The notes beneath the pieces were generated by a model. It ran no database searches. It saw nothing but the letters and a program-made list of their open reading frames with translations, and was not told the origin of the DNA. A program made the translations under genes and the position numbers. Below, one piece after another: positions 1 to 5,103 of a DNA stretch of 6,978 bases. The DNA comes from an uncultured Clostridia bacterium (GTDB lineage: Bacteria > Bacillota > Clostridia > TANB77 > CAG-508), in NCBI GenBank assembly GCA_944390305.1, contig CALXPX010000062.1, positions 1-6,978 of the forward strand. The letters are read 5' to 3'. Within the stretch, counting starts at the first letter, position 1; every line of letters begins with the position of its first letter.

Positions 1-3000
1 ATTTTGATTTTCAGCTAAAACTTTATCCTGATAATTAGATCCTAATGTAGCTGAAATGTATCCTTCAACAATATTAGTTTCAAAAACATTTTCTGATGTA
101 TTTTCCATTTTATCTGCACTAACAGAAATTCTTACTACAGCTTTAGTGTTTCCCTCTAATATAAATACTTTTCCTGTAACTTTAGTATTTATTGTAATTG
201 TTCTTTCTTCTCCAGGTGCTATACTTTCTATTGTTTCCTCAAATTCTTTATTTACAGTATCTTCTACAAACGCAGGAGGATATAAAGGATCTCCAGAATC
301 TTCGAAATCTACTTTTGCATATGTATCAGGTATTGTTATTTTTGCTTTTACATTATTTGCAGTTTCTTTTCCTGTATTTTTAATTTTGAAAGTATATTCT
401 AAATATTGTCCTTCTTCTACATCTCCGCTATTTTCTATAGTTTCACCTGTAAATAAATCCTTAACTGTAATTTCTTCTTGTATTGTAGGAACCTCTCCTG
501 TCGTAATTCCAACTCTTGTAGCTAATACCAAATTTTGAGTAGCACCTGCTTCAGAATTATTATTATAATATATACCATAATTTTCCTTTGCTATACTACC
601 ATAAGATAGATTTTCTGGAATAGATACTTTATAACTAAAATTAAATCTTGTTGTATTTGTTACCGTATTGTTAGCAACTATCATATATGACTTTGCATTT
701 TCTGTATATTCTGTAGTCCATCCGTTTGCAGAATTATCTAGATTTGTATCTGCCTCTCCATTTTCAGAATAATATATACTTCCTTCTATTCCTTCTACTG
801 TAAGTCCTTCTGCAAATTTAGTATCAAATGTTGTTCCTAAGTCTTCAGTACTTCCTATTTCTTTATTTCCTTTAAAAGGAATTCTTCCTAAAACTTTAAG
901 TCCCTCTGCATCACTTCCTAAGTTATTAACTACTGTTCCAGACACTGTCATTGTTTTAGCATCTGAATATACTTGCATTTTTCCTGTTGACTCTTTTCCT
1001 TCTTGTGATACAACTGTTTCTTCTCCATTATATCCACTTAAAGTATTTGTAGTTACAAAACCTGTTGGAGCTACAACGCTTACTGGTGCTTCCACAGTTC
1101 TTGCCTTTTCTTCTGAATTTTGAACAGTTTCATTATTATTAACATAGTTTAATGTAATATTTGTATCTCTACTTGGTGCCAAATTATCTAATGTTAAATC
1201 TAACACTAAACGAACTACAGTACCTTTTGAAATTGATTGAGTTGCATATTTTGTTTGTAATCCATTTAAAGATAAATATATAGTATTACCATCAACTGTA
1301 AATTTATTTTGTACTAATTGATCTTCATATAATAATGTAGCATCTTTTAGCTCCATATTTTTTACTTCATCTGGTAATTTTATTGTTATTTCTGGATTTT
1401 GATATAAAGCATCTGTTATATCATCTGTTTCTAATGTTGCTGTTAAAACTACATTCTCATTTTTGACTACTGTAGATAAGTTTTTATTACTAATTTCAAT
1501 ACTTGCTTTTGAACTAGGTTCTTCTAAATTAATTGTTTTACTTGCTTCTTGATTAATTAATATTTTTGATGTTAATGTTTTAAAGTTTTGTATTTGTTCT
1601 TTTGAATAATTAATGTCTCCTTTTATTCCTTTATCTACATGTATAGATATTTCTCCTTCTGTAATTGGTTTACTTATTTCAAAAGATAATTTAGATGCAT
1701 TTACATCTAAAGATAAAGTATCTTTATTTAATGTTCCTAAAACTTCTCCATTAGCATTTAAAATATTTATGTTTCCATTTTCTCCAAGTATTTTTACTAG
1801 TTCATCTTTTGAAATACTTACCCTTTTATCATAAATAGAACTACTTGCATCTTCTTCATTAAAAAATTCTCCTATTTCTTTTACTGTAACTTTATCTAAT
1901 GCTTCTGCTAATCCCACATTTATTTTGTATGTTTCTGAAAATACTGTCTCATTTTTTGCATCTGAATTATTTATATTATTATACATATATCCTTTATTTA
2001 AAGAATCTACATTACTTGTAATTTCTGCATTAACAATATCACCTATTTTTCCATCTATGTTAAAGTCATTTGTTTGAGTCTCATTATTTACTTTCATTCC
2101 ATTTATCAAAGAAACATTTGTACTCACTTTTGAACTAACTGTAGTTTTCATATTATTCATATTTACATCATATAAATATGTAATAACAAATTTATCTGCA
2201 TCGCTTTTATTCCAAGATATATTTCCATTTTCATCTGCTTCGTTATTTAATTTTATTGTTATAATTCCCATTTTTTCGTCATATGACCAACTATCTTGTG
2301 AAAAATCAACGCCATCTAATTTGCCATTTGTATTAGCAGTGCTTATTGCATTTATAATTATTTTAGAAGGTTTTTTACCAGATAATTCTGGAACGCTAAC
2401 TTGCATTTCTTTTGTATCTATTGGTAATTTTGAATCTTTTATTTTATCACTCAAAATAAAACTTAACATAGTTTGATTATTATAATTTAAGTAACGAATA
2501 ACATTTTGTGATGTTTCTATTCCTACTATATTTTGATCTACCGTCCAAGATAAATTTTGTTTTAATTCTTTTTCTATCTTTTTCTCTTTATTTTTAGCAT
2601 TTACATAAACCGCATTTAAAATAACCTTACTCTCTTTGTTAAAGGCATCTTTTGATATGCTGTCTTGCTTATTTAAAGTAATAGGAATTGCTAAGTTGAC
2701 ATTCTCTCCAGCATTTATTTGATTTAATTCTATTTTGTTGTCTGAAATACTTTTTATCCTTTGATCTTCTACTTCTTTACTTGAAAATACATAATTATTG
2801 TCTTGTAATGTAATAACTATATCTTTTAAGTATCCTGTATTTTCAACATTAATTGATAAATAAAGTTTATTTGCATCAGAATCAATATTCGCTGTATACG
2901 AATATTTATCGTGAGAATTGTCATCTCCTATTGTTGCATTAAACTTCACATTTTCTTCACTTGTCTCGCTATTTTGTTCTAATAATTCTGCAGCATAAAC

Positions 3001-3078
3001 TCCAGTTGTAATGAACTGAACTCCAGCCAAAGCAATAACAAGCAAAATTGCAAGGATTTTGTTAGTTAGTTTTTTCAT
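1..3078 (-). CDS. Large secreted surface protein with DUF11/CARDB-like beta modules (partial, C-terminus outside window)
   Basis: The frame is open without a stop from the ATG at 3078 to the left edge, 1,026 codons, and AGGAGG lies 5 bases before the ATG. Residues 1-29 form a classic signal peptide: MKKLTNK, a hydrophobic core ILAILLVIALAG, and a VYA|A cleavage site. The rest is rich in Asn, Ser, Thr, Lys, Glu, Val and Ile, and I found no cysteine, as is usual for Gram-positive exported beta proteins. A strand followed by an N-x-G turn and another strand recurs near residues 72-91 (NVENTG), 710-734 (VVNNLG, then GRIP) and 887-917 (KIKNTG, then ITIP). The last, with the following APGEERTITI stretch, resembles DUF11/CARDB-type Ig-like domains. 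The protein is probably a cell-surface or wall-associated adhesin or structural protein. Any LPXTG, SLH or transmembrane anchor would lie beyond the left edge. Frame and export are certain; the function is unknown. Confidence 0.9.
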   Translation of the reverse strand, partial: MKKLTNKILAILLVIALAGVQFITTGVYAAELLEQNSETSEENVKFNATIGDDNSHDKYSYTANIDSDANKLYLSINVENTGYLKDIVITLQDNNYVFSSKEVEDQRIKSISDNKIELNQINAGENVNLAIPITLNKQDSISKDAFNKESKVILNAVYVNAKNKEKKIEKELKQNLSWTVDQNIVGIETSQNVIRYLNYNNQTMLSFILSDKIKDSKLPIDTKEMQVSVPELSGKKPSKIIINAISTANTNGKLDGVDFSQDSWSYDEKMGIITIKLNNEADENGNISWNKSDADKFVITYLYDVNMNNMKTTVSSKVSTNVSLINGMKVNNETQTNDFNIDGKIGDIVNAEITSNVDSLNKGYMYNNINNSDAKNETVFSETYKINVGLAEALDKVTVKEIGEFFNEEDASSSIYDKRVSISKDELVKILGENGNINILNANGEVLGTLNKDTLSLDVNASKLSFEISKPITEGEISIHVDKGIKGDINYSKEQIQNFKTLTSKILINQEASKTINLEEPSSKASIEISNKNLSTVVKNENVVLTATLETDDITDALYQNPEITIKLPDEVKNMELKDATLLYEDQLVQNKFTVDGNTIYLSLNGLQTKYATQSISKGTVVRLVLDLTLDNLAPSRDTNITLNYVNNNETVQNSEEKARTVEAPVSVVAPTGFVTTNTLSGYNGEETVVSQEGKESTGKMQVYSDAKTMTVSGTVVNNLGSDAEGLKVLGRIPFKGNKEIGSTEDLGTTFDTKFAEGLTVEGIEGSIYYSENGEADTNLDNSANGWTTEYTENAKSYMIVANNTVTNTTRFNFSYKVSIPENLSYGSIAKENYGIYYNNNSEAGATQNLVLATRVGITTGEVPTIQEEITVKDLFTGETIENSGDVEEGQYLEYTFKIKNTGKETANNVKAKITIPDTYAKVDFEDSGDPLYPPAFVEDTVNKEFEETIESIAPGEERTITINTKVTGKVFILEGNTKAVVRISVSADKMENTSENVFETNIVEGYISATLGSNYQDKVLAENQN

Positions 3079-3083
3079 TTTAA

Positions 3084-3089
3084 CCTCCT
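3084..3089 (-). promoter_or_regulatory. Ribosome binding site of the surface protein gene
   Basis: The minus strand reads AGGAGG, a full match to the Shine-Dalgarno core, followed by TTAAA and then ATG. It fixes the start at 3078, directly ahead of the signal peptide. Confidence 0.9.
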
Positions 3090-3115
3090 AGTTTTTTCAA
3101 AATTAACATAACTTA

Positions 3116-3144
3116 ATTATATATCATTTTTAGCTATAATTCAA
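3116..3144 (-). promoter_or_regulatory. Sigma-A type promoter of the surface protein gene
   Basis: On the minus strand, TTGAAT (3139-3144) is followed by a 17-base spacer and a perfect TATAAT (3116-3121). Transcription would start near 3109, giving a leader of about 30 bases that carries the ribosome binding site. The spacing and the perfect -10 make this the best promoter in the intergenic region. Confidence 0.75.
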
Positions 3145-3189
3145 GGCTTTTTAAAGATTTTTTGGCATTTTGTCACACTTAATAAAGCC

Positions 3190-3252
3190 AATTCAAGCTA
3201 TTGTTTTTATATATATTAAACTTATATTTTTATAATCGCAATAGTTTCAATT
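3190..3252. repeat. Imperfect inverted repeat in the divergent intergenic region
   Basis: The arms at 3190-3203 (AATTCAAGCTATTG) and 3239-3252 (CAATAGTTTCAATT) are complementary at 12 of 14 positions around a 35-base AT-only-rich centre. The right arm overlaps the distal minus-strand promoter candidate. It could be an operator or a weak cruciform. No T-tract follows it, so it does not look like a terminator. Confidence 0.35.
3221..3250 (-). promoter_or_regulatory. Possible second, distal promoter of the surface protein gene
   Basis: The minus strand shows TTGAAA (3245-3250), an 18-base spacer and TATAAG (3221-3226), five of six matches in each box. It would give a leader of about 135 bases. 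The region is so AT-rich that a chance match is quite possible. Confidence 0.3.
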
Positions 3253-3263
3253 AAAAAAACTGG

Positions 3264-3294
3264 GTATTTCAGTATTTTTAGCATACGGAAATAC
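3264..3294. repeat. Short inverted repeat GTATTTC / GAAATAC
   Basis: Perfect 7-base arms at 3264-3270 and 3288-3294 flank 17 bases. The arm length is modest and no T-run follows. It lies about 40 bases upstream of the -35 box of the plus-strand promoter, a position where an activator or repressor could bind, but this is only a possibility. Confidence 0.25.
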
Positions 3295-3332
3295 AAATAT
3301 GAAAGTTTTTATTAAATTTTCTTTACAAAAGT

Positions 3333-3361
3333 GTAACAAATTCCAAGTAGATGAATATAAT
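3333..3361 (+). promoter_or_regulatory. Sigma-A type promoter of the Asn-rich protein gene
   Basis: GTAACA (3333-3338, four of six matches) is followed by a 17-base spacer and a perfect TATAAT (3356-3361). Transcription would begin near 3368, leaving a leader of about 60 bases before the ATG at 3428. The perfect -10 and exact spacing support it; the -35 is mediocre, so it may need an activator or be weak. Confidence 0.55.
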
Positions 3362-3414
3362 ATTATAGTTAAATAATAAGTATGCGTAAGCGATTCTTAA
3401 TGTAATATTTATGT

Positions 3415-3419
3415 GGAGG
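3415..3419 (+). promoter_or_regulatory. Ribosome binding site that decides the start of the Asn-rich protein gene
   Basis: GGAGG lies 8 bases before the ATG at 3428. The longest frame would begin at the GTG at 3413, but that codon sits ahead of and overlaps this site, and the ATG at 3422 is only 2 bases from it. The ATG at 3428 is therefore the best start. Confidence 0.85.
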
Positions 3420-3427
3420 TTATGGTT

Positions 3428-4114
3428 ATGAATAATGAAGAAATGAATAATATGATAAGAAAGGCTCAGGAGATGATACAAAATAACCAAATACCTGATG
3501 AATTAAAAAGTATGGTAGCAAATATGCAAAATAGCAATAATACATCTAATAATAATTCTAATTTAAGTAGCAATAACTATAATAATAGTAGTAGTAACAA
3601 TAATTATAATAATAATACAAAAAACTATAATAACAATTATTCAAATAAACCGGATTATAATAAATATTCAAGTACTTATTCTCAAAAGAATAATTATTAC
3701 AATAGCAATTATAACAATCAAAATAACTCTAAAAACAATATAAATATGAATATGAATAATCAAAATCAAGTAAAAAATAATAACATAAATAATTCTCGAA
3801 ACAACAATATTGATTTAAATAATTTAAATGAATTATTAAAAAACCTTCAAAATTCTAATAATAGTTCTAGTAATAACAATATAAATAGTAATAATGATTT
3901 TCCTAATATAGATATTGAAACAATGATGAGAATTCAAAACATAATGTCTAAAATGAAATCAGCAGATAGTAATGACGATATGTCAAAATTACTTATATCT
4001 CTAAAGCCTTATCTTCGTGATGAAAAGAAAGGAAAAATTGACGAATATATAAAATTAATAAAAATGGGAAAGATGACTCAAATGTTTGAATCCTTTGGTG
4101 GTGATAAAAAGTGA
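3428..4114 (+). CDS. Asn-rich, prion-like low-complexity protein with conserved-looking C-terminal domain
   Basis: The protein has 228 residues in three parts. Residues 1-34 are a predicted helical segment (NNMIRKAQEMIQNNQIPDEL onward). Residues 35-156 are low complexity, 59 of 122 being Asn with the rest mostly Ser, Tyr, Lys and Gln, broken by one short amphipathic island at about 129-141 (DLNNLNELLKNLQ). Residues 157-228 are charged and helical, with IDIETMMRIQNIMSKM and then LLISLKPYLRDEKKGKIDEY and a Met/Lys-rich end. There is no signal peptide or membrane segment, so it is probably cytoplasmic. The C-terminal pattern LKPYLR...KIDEYIKL is reminiscent, from memory, of short uncharacterised clostridial proteins; I know no assigned function. 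The TGA stop overlaps the GTG start of the next gene, so the two are very likely one transcript and translationally coupled. The Asn codons mix AAT and AAC and the Ser codons are varied, which argues against simple triplet expansion. Confidence 0.85.
   Translation: MNNEEMNNMIRKAQEMIQNNQIPDELKSMVANMQNSNNTSNNNSNLSSNNYNNSSSNNNYNNNTKNYNNNYSNKPDYNKYSSTYSQKNNYYNSNYNNQNNSKNNINMNMNNQNQVKNNNINNSRNNNIDLNNLNELLKNLQNSNNSSSNNNINSNNDFPNIDIETMMRIQNIMSKMKSADSNDDMSKLLISLKPYLRDEKKGKIDEYIKLIKMGKMTQMFESFGGDKK
3530..3895 (+). repeat. Low-complexity Asn-coding tract (AAT/AAC-rich)
   Basis: This stretch encodes residues 35-156 of the Asn-rich protein. It contains many runs of two or three AAT/AAC codons separated by Ser, Tyr, Lys or Gln codons. 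There is no fixed repeat period, so it is compositional bias rather than a tandem DNA repeat. Confidence 0.9.
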
Positions 4115-4272
4115 ATTTTTTTCCAATAGATGATGATGGAATTATTGATATATTTGGTATAAAACTACACACTGATGATTTATTAATAATATTACTTCTT
4201 TTTATACTATATAAAGAAGATGTAAAAGATAAATTTCTTTTTATCATCCTTATATTACTGCTTTTAAGCTAA
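4111..4272 (+). CDS. Small hydrophobic (probable membrane) protein, 53 residues, coupled to the Asn-rich protein
   Basis: The frame starts at GTG 4111 inside a GTGA overlap with the upstream stop. GGTGGTGA (4097-4104), partly complementary to the end of 16S rRNA, lies 6 bases before it. It is too short for many gene callers. The N-terminus is acidic (NFFPIDDDGIIDIFGIKLHTDD, residues 2-23 in part), followed by a hydrophobic stretch at 24-34 (LLIILLLFILY), a charged turn KEDVKDK at 35-41, and a second hydrophobic stretch at 42-53 ending in Leu-Leu-Leu-Leu-Ser. Each stretch is only 11-12 residues, short for a normal transmembrane helix, so a shallow hairpin or a membrane-surface association is possible. 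The layout of an acidic FG-containing head followed by DDLLII and LYKE resembles, from memory, small uncharacterised clostridial proteins. The partner gene suggests a shared role. No function is known to me. Confidence 0.75.
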   Translation: MNFFPIDDDGIIDIFGIKLHTDDLLIILLLFILYKEDVKDKFLFIILILLLLS

Positions 4273-4273
4273 A

Positions 4274-4308
4274 AATAACAAGTGCTATTTATCTTAGCAC
4301 TTGTTATT
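4274..4308. terminator. Hairpin terminator between convergent genes, probably bidirectional
   Basis: Perfect 14-base arms at 4274-4287 (AATAACAAGTGCTA) and 4295-4308 enclose a 7-base loop. On the minus strand the stem runs into TTATTTTTAG, a good U-tract for ending minC transcription. On the plus strand the tail (TTGTTATTCCATTT) is weaker. The minC stop codon (4304-4306) lies inside the right arm. Confidence 0.85.
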
Positions 4309-4918
4309 CCATTTCTATTACTTCTTCGTCATTTATATATGCATATGAATATCTTTCTGTATCAATTTCTTCTCTTGTTCTTTCTTTTATCACACTAGCT
4401 ATTCTTATTTGAGGAGCTTCTATTGCATGTGCTGCAACAATTGCTTTTTCATTACCTTTAGCTCCTGCATGTGCCATTCCTCTAAGTATTCCTAAGATTA
4501 CTATATTATCTTCTGCAATTACTTCTGCTCCGTCATTAACATCTCCTAATATAACTACACTTCCTTCAAATTCAATTCTTTGACCTGATCGTAATGACCC
4601 TTTATAATATTTAGTCTCAGATGTTTCTATCTCTTTTCTAAAAGTCTTTTTTATTCCATGCAATCCTAGGGATTTTGGACTTTCGAAATCTACTTTTACT
4701 TTCATCTCTCTTTGAATTAAATCTTGTATATCATCTATTTCAGCCCTTTTTAATATTTTTCCAGTAACTAATATTGGTGTTTTTTCTTCTTTATAGAATT
4801 TCTTAAGTTCTGGTAATTTTTCTTGTAACTCTGTAATAATATCTCTAGTTGTAGCATCTTCTTTTATTCTTAAAACTATATTATCTTGTCTTAAAAAAAT
4901 ATTAATATTTCTTGTCAT
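4304..4918 (-). CDS. minC: Septum site-determining protein MinC
   Basis: MinC is the FtsZ-assembly inhibitor of the Min system, which blocks septum formation away from midcell and is recruited to the membrane by MinD. The product is 204 residues, a normal length. Residues about 4-78 match the N-terminal FtsZ-acting domain (NINIFLRQDNIVLRI, then LQEKLPELKKFY). Residues about 107-174 are the C-terminal beta-helix dimerisation and MinD-binding domain, with GSLRSGQ (107-113), VVILGDVNDGAEV (121-133), LRGMAHAGAKGN (145-156) and QIRIA (170-174). The RSGQ motif, needed for MinD binding in the E. coli protein, is intact. The start chosen is the ATG at 4918, 7 bases after AAGGA; the frame reaches back to a TTG at 4933, but that codon precedes and includes the ribosome binding site. 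It lies downstream of the mrdA-like gene but has its own promoter and terminator, and no minD follows it. Confidence 0.95.
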   Translation of the reverse strand: MTRNINIFLRQDNIVLRIKEDATTRDIITELQEKLPELKKFYKEEKTPILVTGKILKRAEIDDIQDLIQREMKVKVDFESPKSLGLHGIKKTFRKEIETSETKYYKGSLRSGQRIEFEGSVVILGDVNDGAEVIAEDNIVILGILRGMAHAGAKGNEKAIVAAHAIEAPQIRIASVIKERTREEIDTERYSYAYINDEEVIEME

Positions 4919-4925
4919 TTTATTT

Positions 4926-4930
4926 TCCTT
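4926..4930 (-). promoter_or_regulatory. Ribosome binding site of minC
   Basis: AAGGA on the minus strand, 7 bases before the ATG at 4918. It decides against the upstream TTG at 4933, which would place this site inside the coding region. Confidence 0.8.
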
Positions 4931-4992
4931 CAAATATATTTAGGTTTTGGCTTCCCTATAACCGCTTCATCCTTCGTATATTTAACATTTGT

Positions 4993-5021
4993 ATTATATC
5001 ATGAAGATATTTAAATGTAAA
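4993..5021 (-). promoter_or_regulatory. Sigma-A type promoter of minC
   Basis: The minus strand shows TTTACA (5016-5021, five of six), a 17-base spacer and a perfect TATAAT (4993-4998). Transcription should start near 4986, giving a leader of roughly 68 bases before the minC ATG. With a terminator just upstream, this makes minC an independent transcription unit. The leader is visibly richer in G than its surroundings at 4950-4975. Confidence 0.8.
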
Positions 5022-5048
5022 GAATAGATGGTAAGATTTTCTTATATA

Positions 5049-5085
5049 AAAATAAACTGATAAATAATTGTTATCAGTTTATTTT
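5049..5085 (-). terminator. Rho-independent terminator after the mrdA-like gene
   Basis: Perfect 15-base arms at 5049-5063 and 5071-5085 (core CTGATAA / TTATCAG) enclose a 7-base loop. On the minus strand the stem runs out into TTTATTTTTATAT. The stem is AT-rich with few G-C pairs, so termination may be partial and some read-through into minC is possible. It lies about 20 bases after the stop codon at 5104-5106. Confidence 0.8.
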
Positions 5086-5103
5086 ATGTCTGCTATTTAT
5101 GTT

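Larger units (their letters stand above)
3167..3342. repeat. Facing pair of AAGTGTrACAAA motifs upstream of the two divergent genes
   Basis: The minus strand carries AAGTGTGACAAAAT at 3167-3180 and the plus strand AAGTGTAACAAATT at 3329-3342, identical at 12 of 14 positions. Each copy reads toward the gene downstream of it in that orientation. The plus copy covers the -35 region of the plus-strand promoter; the minus copy lies just upstream of the -35 box of the minus-strand promoter. It could be a shared regulator site, but two copies in AT-rich DNA are weak evidence. Confidence 0.25.

Noticed and set aside
56..538. Open plus-strand frame of 160 codons opposite the surface protein gene
   Set aside because: It lies antisense to a well-supported minus-strand gene, has no ribosome binding site, and its hydrophobic Phe/Ser/Val-rich product is what the complement of Glu/Lys/Asn/Thr codons gives. 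The same holds for smaller plus-strand frames at 198-383 and 1613-1834.
3264..3294. Inverted repeat region with GCATACGG considered as a sporulation sigma-factor promoter
   Set aside because: Only a CATAC core resembles the -10 of sporulation sigma factors and no matching -35 stands at the right distance. The downstream TATAAT promoter explains transcription better.
3382..3405. Seven-codon frame (MRKRFLM) in the leader of the Asn-rich gene
   Set aside because: There is no ribosome binding site before it and it is short enough to be expected by chance. It could only be revived by conservation in relatives.
3530..3895. Asn-codon tract considered as a tandem repeat or CRISPR-like array
   Set aside because: There is no constant period, no identical repeat units and no spacers. 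It is coding sequence with biased composition.
3993..4247. Minus-strand frame of 84 codons opposite the Asn-rich and small hydrophobic genes
   Set aside because: It is antisense to two coupled genes with proper ribosome binding sites, shows no recognisable motif and has no convincing ribosome site of its own.
4936..4998. Frame across the minC leader reading KDEAVIGKPKPKYI before a stop, which looks like a protein tail
   Set aside because: The frame has a stop just upstream, no usable start codon, and overlaps a near-consensus promoter. I see no matching gene to which it could belong as a remnant.
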